DNA of 64,000 nt from Amycolatopsis rubida (GTDB taxonomy: Bacteria; Actinomycetota; Actinomycetes; Mycobacteriales; Pseudonocardiaceae), in contig NZ_FOWC01000001.1 in the NCBI RefSeq assembly GCF_900115345.1, forward strand, positions 496,001-560,000, written 5' to 3'. The notes under the pieces are model-generated. The model did not search any database. It saw only the letters and a list, made by a program, of their open reading frames with translations, and had not been told where the DNA came from. The position numbers were made by a program, and so were the translations under genes. The stretch's first letter is position 1, and each line of letters opens with the position of its first letter. Shown here piece by piece: positions 1 to 9,290 of this stretch.

Positions 1-1545
1 TTCGTCGTACCGGGCCGAGCCGATCACGAAGTGTTTGGGACGGCTCGCCAAGGACTGGTTCTGCGGAGTCTCGATCTTCGCGATGGCGTTGAGCAGTCCG
101 CCGAGGCGCTCGGCGAACAGCCCGAGGGCGCGAGCCTGCGCGTCCTTCGCCAAGAGGTCTCGTTTGCGCTTCTCCCGGGCGGCCACGGACGTTGCAACGA
201 GGTTGCGGTGAAAGTCGTACAGGCGGTCGAGGAGGCTGGAGCCCCGTGCGATGTTCTCGAAGTCTTTCAGGTGGAAGTTCTTGTAGGCGACCAGCGCGAA
301 CAGGTGGCTCGGGGACAGGTCGGGAGCGCGGCGTCCGCGTCCGATGTTCAGCAGCCGGTCGGCGAACACGAGGTACTCGTTGCTGATGTTCACCAGGAGC
401 CGCATGTCGGTCGCGTGCCTGGCGACGGTCTCGATCAGCGCGCGCTGGACGTAGATGTTCTTCTCTCGCAGAAGCCGGTACAGGTGCTCGCGGGCGGTGC
501 GGTGCGAGATGAACGGCACGACCGGGATGACGAACTCGAAGAACTTGGTCCGGTTCGCGCGGACGGTCTCCGCGCGGGCGGCGTCGTCGCCTTCCGCGGC
601 TGTGTCCTCTCCGAGCTTCTCGAACAGGCTGTCGCGCACGGCGTAGACGAAGCGGAGCGGCTTCTCGCGCTTCTCGATTTTCCTGAGCCGTTTCGGGGTG
701 CTGTTCAGGAGTGTGTTCAGTTCCCGCAACGCCTGGAAAATCTGAGGATCGTTGTAGCGGTCCAGGTCCTCGAAGAGGACGATGTCCTTGGGCTCCTGGT
801 CGAAGAAGTACACGATCTCGTCGAGATACTCGTCGAAGTAGGTGTGGTTTTGAGCCGACAACGCCAGGGTTGCGCCCGCAGCGGATACATTGGACAGCAC
901 GAACCGGTCGTAGGTAACCAACCGCAGCGCAGCGAACACCACGACGAGGAGCCCGAATATCCCCAGCCACACCAGCGCCTGTACGACGGCCGTGTGGTTG
1001 GCGCTGGTGGCTATTTGCGGGGGCAGGCGCCCGAACAATGCCAGCAGTCCGCCGACCACGCTGACGAACAGCGCGGACTCGCCGAACGCCCGCCACCGTG
1101 GCAGCGGACCCCGCCGACTGAACCGCGAATGGCGGAGCGTCCGAGGCCGGGCGCTGTAGACTAGCTGCTTGAGCACTTCCTTCTGGATGCGGTTGGTCAG
1201 CGTCGAGTCCTGCGTTTCGGGTGACAGCGTGGAGACGGCAAGCCGCAGTATCGAGTCCTTGTGGTTCTCCTGGAATTTGTCGAGAACGCTGGACTTCCCG
1301 GTCCCGTACGGTCCGCTGAGGGCGATGTTGCGGTTCTTCTGGTCGTTGACCGCCGCCTCCAGCTGGTCCAGATATATTTTGTGCTGGTCTTCGTCGTACT
1401 GCGGGGCCAACGACGTCAAAGACGAGCGACCGGAGGCGTTGCTCAGCGGCGCTTTCCTCGATGCCTCGACAGGCTCTTCTGTTTCATCCGCAGAAGCAAC
1501 CAGCTTTTCCTTACGGCAGCCAGGACCGTGCTCGGCGTCGCTCAC
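1..1545 (-). CDS. YobI/KAP-like P-loop NTPase, membrane-associated (3' end beyond window)
   Basis: The frame stays open from a GTG at 1545 to the window edge, so about 515 N-terminal residues are visible. The start is chosen for a good ribosome site (GAGGAAGGAA) just upstream. A Walker A motif (GPYGTGKSS) lies near residue 75 and a Walker B-like motif (DIVLFEDLDR) near residue 250. Two hydrophobic stretches between them (around residues 155-210) look like a membrane hairpin inside the NTPase domain. That arrangement is typical of KAP/YobI-type STAND-like P-loop NTPases, several of which are linked to phage or conflict defence. The role here is unknown. It lies left of the first attachment-like site, so it may belong to a neighbouring insertion. 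The family is fairly sure; the function is not. Confidence 0.8.
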   Translation of the reverse strand, partial: MSDAEHGPGCRKEKLVASADETEEPVEASRKAPLSNASGRSSLTSLAPQYDEDQHKIYLDQLEAAVNDQKNRNIALSGPYGTGKSSVLDKFQENHKDSILRLAVSTLSPETQDSTLTNRIQKEVLKQLVYSARPRTLRHSRFSRRGPLPRWRAFGESALFVSVVGGLLALFGRLPPQIATSANHTAVVQALVWLGIFGLLVVVFAALRLVTYDRFVLSNVSAAGATLALSAQNHTYFDEYLDEIVYFFDQEPKDIVLFEDLDRYNDPQIFQALRELNTLLNSTPKRLRKIEKREKPLRFVYAVRDSLFEKLGEDTAAEGDDAARAETVRANRTKFFEFVIPVVPFISHRTAREHLYRLLREKNIYVQRALIETVARHATDMRLLVNISNEYLVFADRLLNIGRGRRAPDLSPSHLFALVAYKNFHLKDFENIARGSSLLDRLYDFHRNLVATSVAAREKRKRDLLAKDAQARALGLFAERLGGLLNAIAKIETPQNQSLASRPKHFVIGSARYDE

Positions 1546-1746
1546 TGAATTCCTTCCTCAGTCCAGCAGGCGCTTCTGGAGCGTGCGCTCCGTGCCACAC
1601 CACAGTTCAAGGCCGCCTGACTCGATCAGGCGTACCGGACGCAATCGCTCTTCCCGTTCGCTGCGATTGCGTCATTTCGTCGCTTCACAGCTGTCAACCG
1701 TTACAACGGAGACCGTCACGTGAGGACGGCTCGCGGGATTACGGGA

Positions 1747-2349
1747 TTACCTACACGACGGCGACGGTGACGGTGATCTGACTGTTTTGCATGCCGTCGA
1801 GCGCACCGCATCTTCCACTCGACTGTCATGCCAGGGGCCGTCTCGATTGTGGCTGCCACCAGCTGGCGCGCCACCGTCGTCAAACAGCATCGCACCGCGG
1901 TCTGAAGGCCAGGAGGAACGCGAGCCGGCTAGCCGGCTCGCGTTGACGTCGTGTAGTGCCGGGCCGGCGGCTTCCAGCGTGTCCATGAGCGATTCCAGGC
2001 CGGATGTTTGCGCTTGACGGACTTCGGTGCCGGTAGGGGGAATCAGGGTGACGAGCTGGACCATGACCGCGCCGTTGTTCACGATGGCGTCGAAGCCTTC
2101 GTCGAGGAAGCCGAACTGGCCCTTCGCCCGCGCGCCCGGCGTCCACCCGTGCATGTCCGCACTGGCTTTGTCGACTCCGCGGTCGAGCAGGAGCTTGATC
2201 ATCGCGCCGTCCAGACATTGCCGCCAACAGTTGACCGCCAATTGCAGCGGCGTGATCTCGCGATCGGCGCGCGCCTCGATGTCGCGAACCCGCTTGAGCA
2301 CAGCAGGAAGAACGGAGGCACAACGGAGACGCAGACCAACGGTCAGCAA
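1747..2349 (-). pseudogene. Ankyrin-repeat protein remnant
   Basis: The reading frame contains recognisable ankyrin-repeat sequence: ITPLQLAV, then IKLLLDRGVDKASADMHGWTP, the usual helix / LLLxxGADxxxxDxxGxTP pattern. One full repeat and parts of others are visible. The segment before residue 20 or so falls inside a duplicated non-coding unit (2291-2450), so the natural 5' end has been lost at that boundary. The last 60 residues are low-complexity and arginine-rich, so the true 3' end is also unclear. It is probably a broken gene left by recombination next to the attachment site. An intact short ankyrin protein is possible but less likely. Confidence 0.45.
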
Positions 2350-2710
2350 TCACAAATTTGATCTTGAAGCCGCCAAAGCCCCAGGAAGAAGCCATGCGGC
2401 GAAGATCGTTTGAATATCACCAAGACTTACATCCGCCGGACTTTCGATCCGTTGCCGCCGCAGAAAATAATCCGCAGCTCCTCCGAAAGGAGAACCGCAG
2501 TCCCAGCTCTGAGCGCGAGGTAAAATACCAGGTCAAGTCGCATCTCCGGCTCCGTTGAGCACAGCAGGGCGAACGGAGACATAACGGAGCCCAGACTAGC
2601 CGCCAGCAACCGCCAATATGATCTTGAAGTCGGCGAAGCCCCTGGTAGAACCCCTGTAATCGAAGACCGTTTCAAGATCACCACAGTTGAACACGGGGGC
2701 TTTTAATCCG
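2291..2710 (+). repeat. Imperfect direct duplication next to the attachment site
   Basis: Two diverged copies of a unit of about 155 bp lie at 2291-2450 and 2552-2710. Shared blocks appear in the same order: TTGAGCACAGCAGG, GAACGGAG, AACGGAG, CAGCAA, GATCTTGAAG, GAAG.TCGTTT/ACCGTTT and ATCACCA. The second copy runs directly into the tRNA-Lys-like half at 2696. The first ends at a similar but more degraded stretch (ACTTTCGATCCG). This suggests the tRNA-flanking DNA was duplicated by successive integration events. No coding function is apparent. Confidence 0.6.
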
Positions 2711-2742
2711 TAGGTTCTGGGTTCGAGCCCCAGGCGGCCCAC
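2696..2742 (+). other. tRNA-Lys(TTT) 3'-half remnant, probable att site 1
   Basis: The sequence contains a Lys-type anticodon loop (CTTTTAA) with its 3' stem (TCCGT), a variable loop, a T-arm with loop TTCGAGC between CTGGG and CCCAG, and the 3' acceptor strand GCGGCCCA. No D-arm or 5' acceptor strand precedes it, so it is not a complete tRNA. Tyrosine integrases commonly use such 3' tRNA halves as attachment sites, and a truncated integrase gene ends 45 bp to the right. Related copies occur at 5554 and 22183. Confidence 0.75.
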
Positions 2743-2786
2743 TCAAACTTCCAGGTCAGCGGCTCTTTGCTCGCAGCCGGTCAAGA

Positions 2787-3458
2787 TCAGCTCCCCGGTT
2801 TATCCCTGGTTTTGGGCTGGGACGGATTATCCAGCAGCCCTTCGAGGGCCAGTGCCGTGACCGGATCGACGGCCTTCCGCTCCAGGTAGTTGTCCTGCGT
2901 CATCGACACCCGCGAGTGGCCGAGATGATCGGCGATCAGGCGGGTGGGGATGCCCGCGTCGTCCATCGCGGTCGCCGTCGTCTTGCGGAAGTTGTGCGAC
3001 GTCAGCCAGATGAACTCGTCGCCACTGCGGATCTCCCGGATGACCCGCAAGACGTTGTTCGGGTCTCGCAGTCCGCCGACCGTGCTGGCGAACACCGGAC
3101 TCGCCAGGGGCCGACCGTCCTTCCGCGCCTCAGCCCACCGCCGCTTCAGCAACGCCAACGCCCAGGACGGCAACGGAAGCGCACGCAGGCTGGACTCCGT
3201 TTTCGGCCGAGGCTTCCGAAGCAGCCCTTCGCCCTTGACCCGGACCACCGTGTGCGTGACGTCGACCGTTCCCGCCACGAAGTCGATGTCTTCCCAGTAC
3301 GTCGCCAACGCCTCACCGACCCGGACGCCCGCCGCCATCATGAAGCGCGACAGATCCGGCAGGTCCCAGCGTCGTGCCTTCTCGTTGGCCTCGACCCGAG
3401 CCAGCCACTTCGTACGCTCTTCGGCGTCCAGGGCGCGCGGCTTCTTGTCCCGACTGGA
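2787..3458 (-). pseudogene. Tyrosine recombinase (integrase), N-terminally truncated
   Basis: The catalytic half of a phage-type integrase is present. It has the first Arg in GVRVGE, the H-x-x-R box in TSHNFRKTT, the second His in HLGHSR and the nucleophilic Tyr in TQDNYLER. The frame is open from about 3458, just after an in-frame stop. Codons upstream of the ATG pair at 3341 (KKPRALDAEERTKWLARV) still read as integrase. The arm-binding and core-binding domains are missing, replaced by the AbiTii gene. The gene ends 45 bp from the tRNA-like att site, the usual int-att layout. It is unlikely to be active without its N-terminal half. Confidence 0.8.
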
Positions 3459-3858
3459 TCAAACCATTCGCCAGTGCAACCACGTCAGCGGGCCAAGGAG
3501 CCCTTAGAGGCGTATTCGAATTTGAGAACTCCTCCACAACGGATATTGGTTCGACAATGGAAATCTGGCACAGTCCATTTTTTCGAAAGAACTCTGGGAA
3601 CGCCATCTTCGGAATAGGCGCGTTCTGCAAACCGGAATTAAAAGGGCCACTGAAATGACCGATGACCTCTACCTCGACCGCACGTCGATACTGCGGAAGT
3701 TCGTCACCTGATCCATACCCGGACAGTTCTTTCTCAACCCAATGATCAAGCACAATAGAATCAGCTCTTGCCGCGAACACCTTGACTTGACGGAGAAGGG
3801 AATCCACCTTGGCGTTTCCGGAAGAAGCACCCTCGATCAAATTCTCAAGAAGGGTCAC
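3313..3858 (-). CDS. AbiTii-domain protein, C-terminus replaced by out-of-frame integrase sequence
   Basis: The N-terminal 130 residues match the AbiTii domain pattern: an early LLENLIEG helix, SLLRQVKVFAAR, then WVEKELSGYGSGDELPQYR. AbiTii proteins are linked to abortive-infection defence, but their mechanism is unclear. At about residue 135 (near 3455) the similarity stops, and the remaining residues are integrase DNA read in the wrong frame. The two genes have therefore been joined by a deletion. The 5' part is AT-richer than the flanks. It starts 33 bp after the upstream DUF6414-like gene on the same strand, so the two are probably co-transcribed. Whether the chimeric protein works is unknown. 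Confidence 0.7.
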   Translation of the reverse strand: MTLLENLIEGASSGNAKVDSLLRQVKVFAARADSIVLDHWVEKELSGYGSGDELPQYRRAVEVEVIGHFSGPFNSGLQNAPIPKMAFPEFFRKNGLCQISIVEPISVVEEFSNSNTPLRAPWPADVVALANGLIQSGQEAARPGRRRAYEVAGSGRGQREGTTLGPAGSVALHDGGGRPGR

Positions 3859-3891
3859 TTTATTACTTCTTTCAATCAGACAAAAACATGA

Positions 3892-4953
3892 TCAGGGGTT
3901 TCTTGAAAAAGACCGATAGACAGCGATCGGGATCACAGATATACCCGGGTGCTGAGGAATATCCGATAGGCCAAAAGCTCCGAAACTCTGAATTAGGGAT
4001 GACACCGTGTCGATGAAGTATTTTCTCGAAAAGTTACCTTTAGAATCCACGGATCCACGAGCGTTCATCAATTGATTAAGCAGCTTGACATCTTCGACAG
4101 ACTGCGTGTAATGGCCAATTGTTCCGATGATTGTCCAGTTCTGCTTAGACAAGCCATACCTTGCTGCGACAGTTGCAGAATCGGCATCGAAGTACCTGCG
4201 GTTTTGCTGAAATCGAGCGGCAAGCACGAGTGCATCCTCGTCCGCGCTTGACTCGACGATCAAGGTCATGCCAGGACGCGAAATTCCCCTAGTCAAGCGA
4301 GCCATACTTCGAAATAGGGCAGGAGAAGTACCGTCCGCTGCTTCGAATTCTTCAATATAGTCTTCTGCTGTCGCGTCCGCAGGAATAGATCTGTAGCGAG
4401 ATGAATTTTCGATCCTCACCGCCTTTGGAGGACGCTTTTGACTAGGCCTCTTGAGGCTGTCCCCGGAATCGCCATCATCGGCGAGCATCAACTTTGTGAA
4501 ATCCTCAAACCCTCCAGCAGCTGCAGAGAAGCTGGATAGGGTATCTGCAAAATATTCAAAGTCAAAGAGAACTCCGGGAGCAGTTAAACGAAAGATGGAA
4601 CCTTCTGGCCTAATCGACTTGATTGCGGAGAACTTATCAACGCCCGCCCCAAACTCTTCGGTAATATCAACAAGCCAACCGTCCTCCAAGGCCGCTTCCA
4701 GCTCTGGGAAAAGAGAATCAACGACTGAGCGCTGCAAGTAGCGCTCCTCCGTTGATTCATTGCTTCCGGAGACAAATTTCTCCCAGCCGAGCGACCTCTT
4801 CCTCATGGTCGCATCAGTCTCACGAAACTCCTCGGGCACGCCAAATTCTAGCTGACCGGCAATAGACCTGACTTTTTCAATATCTAAATACAAATAGTCG
4901 CGAAGGAATTGGCCACGAGGAGCGTGCTCATTACTGATAACGACTTCAGACAA
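3892..4953 (-). CDS. DUF6414-like protein of unknown function
   Basis: This 353-residue soluble protein has no signal peptide or membrane segment. It opens with RDYLYLDIEKVRSIAGQL, which I recognise as resembling the DUF6414 family; this is from memory and was not searched. The middle (residues 150-190) is polar and probably disordered. The C-terminal half is compact, with alternating hydrophobic strands. Base composition is close to half GC, far below the neighbours, which supports recent transfer. It precedes the AbiTii gene on the same strand and lies between two tRNA-derived att-like sites, so a defence role is a reasonable guess. A perfect GC-rich palindrome lies about 50 bp upstream. 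Confidence 0.7.
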   Translation of the reverse strand: MSEVVISNEHAPRGQFLRDYLYLDIEKVRSIAGQLEFGVPEEFRETDATMRKRSLGWEKFVSGSNESTEERYLQRSVVDSLFPELEAALEDGWLVDITEEFGAGVDKFSAIKSIRPEGSIFRLTAPGVLFDFEYFADTLSSFSAAAGGFEDFTKLMLADDGDSGDSLKRPSQKRPPKAVRIENSSRYRSIPADATAEDYIEEFEAADGTSPALFRSMARLTRGISRPGMTLIVESSADEDALVLAARFQQNRRYFDADSATVAARYGLSKQNWTIIGTIGHYTQSVEDVKLLNQLMNARGSVDSKGNFSRKYFIDTVSSLIQSFGAFGLSDIPQHPGISVIPIAVYRSFSRNP

Positions 4954-5518
4954 CTTGGCACCTTTCGTAGTAGCTGCCGAACTTGGCTCTATGGGATCAA
5001 GGGCGCGCCGCCGGGCGGCGCGCCTGCTGCGGTCCGTAGCCCCTCACCCGGGCGGCGCCGCGATCCCGGCACAGCGGGCTCCCGCTCCGCTCCGCCCACC
5101 GGCCGGGCCGCGCGGCCGCCAGCGGTGCCGGACCCCAGCGCCGCCCGCCAGCAGCACACACGACCCTCGCGCCAGAACCGGACAACCCACCCATGCGCAA
5201 ACAGTCGCCGACCATCCTGGACCTGTTACGCACACGCATCGCCTGAGGCCACCCCGAAGCCTGATCGTGACAACGGCCGGTAGCACCGCGTCAAGGCTGG
5301 AAAGCGTGCCTTGACCCGGCCTACCGACCGCGTGTGAGCTTCGTATCGGGGTTGGGGGAAAGTGCGGGTGGGTAAGATGCGGGCTGAGCGAGCGAGCGTC
5401 AGGCACCGTCCGAGAGCATGATCATCTCCCCGGTTTTCCCCCGGAAAACGATCGCGAACGACGAGAATCAGCGACCGAGCATGATCAGCCGCGGAGCGTG
5501 CCCGCGCAGGTGAGGGCC
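4954..5518. other. Non-coding stretch upstream of the DUF6414-like gene
   Basis: No convincing gene is present. GC content rises sharply at about 5000, marking the edge of the low-GC DUF6414/AbiTii segment. Short open frames on both strands have arginine- or proline-rich, antisense-like composition. The promoter of the leftward DUF6414-like gene should lie in the first 100 bp. Confidence 0.5.
5002..5024. promoter_or_regulatory. Perfect 11-bp-arm palindrome
   Basis: Two 11-base arms (GGCGCGCCGCC and its complement) are separated by one base, about 50 bp upstream of the DUF6414-like start codon. It could be an operator for that gene, or a hairpin ending rightward transcripts. It sits at the low-GC/high-GC boundary, so it may also mark a recombination edge. 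Confidence 0.4.
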
Positions 5519-5650
5519 AAGATCGGCAGATGACGAGAAACAGCCACTGACCTGGGCTTTGACTCCGTAGGTTCTGGGTTCGAGCCCCAGGCGGCCCACC
5601 ACGATCGACATCCCAGCTGGCCAGCGGGGATGTTCTCGTCTGCCGATCTT
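5519..5650. repeat. Inverted repeat bracketing the second tRNA-Lys half
   Basis: AAGATCGGCAGA(TGA)CGAGAA at 5519-5539 is mirrored by TTCTCGTCTGCCGATCTT at 5633-5650. The arms match apart from a three-base bulge. The tRNA 3' half lies between them, so the pair may be arm-type integrase sites or the remains of a complex attachment site. Confidence 0.55.
5554..5601 (+). other. tRNA-Lys-like 3'-half remnant, probable att site 2
   Basis: From TCCGT through the T-arm to GCGGCCCA it is the same as the copy at 2696, and here the 3' end includes the CCA. The anticodon loop has drifted (CTTTGAC). No 5' half precedes it. A broken integrase gene lies about 200 bp to the right in the same orientation as at att site 1. 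Confidence 0.75.
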
Positions 5651-5809
5651 GCCGGTCTTCGCGGTGATCTTGCGTGGGCTCGCGGAGGAGCTCTTCCTGG
5701 GCACCGGGCAGGGAAAACCCTTTTAACACTGGCGAAACGGCGTGTTCAGGGTGTGCTTCGCCGCTGCGGGTTTGTGCCCTTTCCGGTCGGCTTTATGGGT
5801 TTCTGCGTC

Positions 5810-6651
5810 TCAGGCGGCGGTGTTCGTGCGGCGGGTTCGTCTGCCGGCGGTCACCGGGCGGCGAGTCGCCTCGCGGCGTCGCCGACGCGGCACCCGCAGG
5901 CGCGTGCCCGTGGTGCAGGCGGCGTCGAGGACGAGACAGGCGGTGGCTTCCGCGGAGTCGCGGGCCAGTGTCGGCAGCACGCTGACGTAGGTGTCGCGGT
6001 CAGCACGATGCTGCTGTGCCCGAGCAGGTGCTGCACCGTCTTGAAGTCCGCGCCCGCGGCGAGCGACAGGCTGGCCGCGCCGTGGCGCAGGTCGTGCAGC
6101 GCACCGGCGGCAGCCCGGAACGCGTGTTGAGGACCCGGAAGAGGCTCGTCAGCGCGTCGGGCCGGATCGGGCGGCCGTGCCCGTTGAGGAACGGATACCC
6201 CGCCGGGTCGCCGTCCTGCGTAGCGCGGTGGCGGCGCAGCAGGGCGACGGTGCCGTGGTCGAGAGCGATCACCCGGTTGCTGGTGTCGCTCTTCGGTTTC
6301 CCGACCTCGACCGTCGCGCCGACCTGCCAGATCTGATGCGACACCGTCAGATAGCCCGCCTCGACGCACCCGGCCCGACCCGCGTGTCCAGCCACAACCG
6401 CAGCCACTGCCCGACCGTGATCACCGCGGCCGACAGATCCTTGCCGCCTGGGTCGCACAGGCAGGCACGGGCCCGCCGTGCCGCCCGCCGCGACGAACCT
6501 GCCGCTTCCGCCCGTCCGGCCGCGGCGGCATCTCCACCCGGAAATACCAACTCCCGTGCCCCCGCACCCGCAAGCGCCGACACCCGCCGCCCAGCAACCG
6601 CCCCGCGCTGTCCCGGCATCCGCACCGCTTGTACACGCCAGCAACCTTCAT
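5810..6651 (-). pseudogene. Tyrosine recombinase (integrase) with several frameshifts
   Basis: The pieces can be read in order. Residues from the ATG at 6651 (KVAGVYKRCGC, then RGHGSWYFRVE) are the arm-binding N-terminus common in actinobacterial integrases. After a frame change, GYLTVSHQIWQVG and PKSDTSNRVIALD belong to the catalytic domain. After another, LHDLRHGAASL and HLLGHSSIVLTA carry the H-x-x-R and GHSS boxes. A missing base then separates these from DTYVSVLPTLA, which holds the nucleophilic Tyr. The tail ends at a TGA at 5810. At least three shifts make it inactive. It neighbours att site 2. Confidence 0.8.
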
Positions 6652-7040
6652 GGCACACCGCCCACACCATCGACGGACACCTCTCAGCGTGCGCCGCCGA
6701 CGAGCAAATAGAGCTACCGGACGGTCAAACAGCAACCTGAGGTTCGCCCGGTACGGAGGGCTACGCCGGGTTCGTCATCGGAACCTCAGCCGGCCGCGCT
6801 TCGTCAACTGTCCGCCGACCCGGTAGCGCGACGTGCATGCAAACGGCCGATAGAGCTGAACAGCGTCGAAGACTTCCGTGCCTTCTCGAACGCACGTACC
6901 GTCATGTGCGGCCAGGCAATACCTGCGTGATGGCCAGCAGAACCTCCGTTGCCATTTGACACGGTCGGCTTCCGTTCCGGGTCCGCGAAACAATTCTCTG
7001 AGTTTTATCGATCACATATTCGAATTGTGCGGCCGGACGG
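6652..7040. other. Non-coding stretch
   Basis: No gene is supported between the integrase wreck and the GNAT-PIN gene. The small open frames look antisense. The promoter for the rightward GNAT-PIN gene is expected near its right end. Confidence 0.4.
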
Positions 7041-9186
7041 GTGATGATCGACAGAAAATCATGGAACCCGACAGCGTGCTTGACGACACTCGTGTTCGTG
7101 GGTGGAGGCGTAACCAGCGAGATCACCGTCGAGCGCGTGCCGCACGCTGACCTCGCGACCATCGAGCAGACGATCAAGCTCAGTGACCAGGCGCGCGCGA
7201 CGCTGGGCCTGTTGCGGCGTGCGGTCTACCACGACGCCGCGGGCAAGCACTGCCTGCTGGCCGCGCGGCACACCGCCACCGGCAAGGTGATCGGCTAAAT
7301 CCTGTTCCGCCTGCCGCGCGATGAGGTTGTCATCACCCACCTCTGCGTCGCCGAAAGCCACCGCAAGAGCGGAGTCGCCCAAGCACTGGTCGACGAGACC
7401 AGCAGGAGGCACCAACGCCGCCAGGGAATCCGCGCGAAATGCCGCGACGACTACCCGGGCATCGAACCGACCTGGCGCGCACTCGGGTTCGAACCGCGGG
7501 ACACGAAGACCCGCGGACGCGGCAAAGACGCCTCGGCGATGACGGTGTGGTGGCGCGACCACGGCCACCCCGACCTGTTCACCGTGCCGATGGACGAACC
7601 GGCCGTCGTGCACGTCGCCATCGACACCAACATCCTCATGGACCTGCGACTGCGCACCGACAAGCCGAACGCCCAGCGATCACGGGTGCTCGCCGCCGAC
7701 GACCTCCTCGACCGCATCGACATCGTGGTGCCGCCAGGCCTGGAGCACGATCTCGACGGCAAAGACGAACACCAGGCGCGCCGCCTGCTCGACGCCGCCA
7801 CTCACTACTCCAGGCCTCGCGGCTCCCGGGAAAGGGCCAAGGAGTTCTTCGAGGCGCTCAAGGCGCACGTCGAGGCCCATGTCCCGGGGTTCCCGGCTTC
7901 AAGCCAGGACGTCGGCGACCTGTGGCAACTGTCCGAAACAGCGGCGGCGGGCATCAAGGTCTTCCTGACCTGGGACGAACGATTGAAGAACACGATCGCC
8001 CCGCTGCTGCGCGGCGTGCCGGACACGCCCGAGATCTCCCAGCTTCGCGTCCTCGACCCCGACCATCTGCTGATTCACCTCGACGAACTCGCCCACCGCC
8101 GCGTCCTACCGGCCGGACACGCTCAAGGGCAGCGAGTTCGAGACAGGCCGCGCCGGGTCGGCCTCCGAGCCGACGCTCATGCGGTTCCTCGACCGCAACG
8201 GCGGCGAGACCAAAGCCAAGCTGAAGGCCGCACTGCACCAGCTCGCCCGGGACCAGCGCGAGCAGCTGATCGTCACCGCGCCCGACGGCGCGCCCGTCGC
8301 CTGCTACGCCCTCGTCGAGGCGGAACGAAACCTTCAGGTCCCTCTGCTGCGGCTGGCCGATCACGCCATCGCCCCGACGCTCGGTCGGCAACTGCTGTGG
8401 CATCTGCGCGAGCAAGCCCGCACGCGCGGCTGCTCCGTGGTCGACATCACCGACCCGCACCTTCCTCCCCACCTCCAAAACATCGCCCGACGCGAGCATT
8501 ACCAGCACGTCGGCGACCACTGGTACGCCGTCGTCGTCGACCAGATCGGCACCGGCGCTGAGATCAGCGCGGCCACGACCCAGGCCTACCGGCAAGCCGG
8601 TCTCGCCGCCGCCCCGCTGATCCCGGCACGCATCGACGCCGACACCGCCCACCATTACGAACGGGTGTGGTGGCCAGCCAAAATCATCGACAGCGAACTC
8701 CCCCACTTCGCCGTCCTGATCAGGCCTGTGTGGAGTTCCGAGCTGTTCGGCGTGCCCGCGCCGTTGCTCAAGCGACGAGCGGATCTGGCGTTCGGCCGCG
8801 AGCAGGTCTACTTCCGCAGCGGACGCAACAGCACCCTGACCACGCCCAGCCGGATCCTCTGGTACATGAGCAGCAGCCGCAGGGACGGGCCAGCGGCCAT
8901 CATCGGCACGTCCCTGCTCGACGGAATCACCACAGGCACGCCCGACGAGCTGTTCACGGCGTACGGACACTACGGCGTCTACCACCTGGCCAACATCTAC
9001 GACGCCGCGCGAGACGGCCGCGCTCAGGTCCTGCAACTCTCCGACACTGAACTCTTCCCGAAACCGGTCGACCGCAAGAACTACGACCGGTTGCTGCGCA
9101 TCCACAAAGGCCCCCAATCCATACAGTCCCCGGTGAACGTGTCACCAGAGCTGTTCACCGCGATCTACCGCCTAGGACAGGGCTAG
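7041..9186 (+). pseudogene. GNAT acetyltransferase-PIN nuclease-GNAT-like fusion, broken by a stop and a frameshift
   Basis: Read through its defects, this is a fusion of about 710 residues. The first part is a GNAT domain, with motif A in VAESHRKSGVAQALVDE. It is followed by a PIN nuclease domain: first Asp in AIDTNILMDL, later acidic residues in HDLDGKDE, and LTWDERLKN, the usual TxDxxL box. The third part looks like a second, weaker GNAT domain (HAIAPTLGRQLLWHLREQA), followed by an unassigned C-terminal domain. An ochre codon at 7296-7298 stands where a Tyr is expected (GKVIG*ILFRL). A frameshift near 8100 splits PIN from the rest. The start could be ATG 7041 or a GTG at 7092 or 7098. GNAT and PIN domains both occur as tRNA-acting toxins; the joint role is inferred. 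Confidence 0.7.
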
Positions 9187-9290
9187 CCCAGCCCCTTCCG
9201 TACACACCGGACGCCGAAGCACACCAACCGAGACGCAACAGAACCAGCCTCTGAAGGTTTTTGTCGGTCCCCGCAGCTAGGGTCCAGGCC

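Noticed and set aside
31..1164. Open frame on the + strand at the left edge
   Set aside because: Antisense to the YobI-like ATPase, whose Walker motifs are unambiguous.
5468..5704. Small minus-strand protein with GRLGLEPRTYG
   Set aside because: This is the well-known false protein produced by reading a tRNA T-arm backwards; it overlaps the tRNA-Lys remnant.
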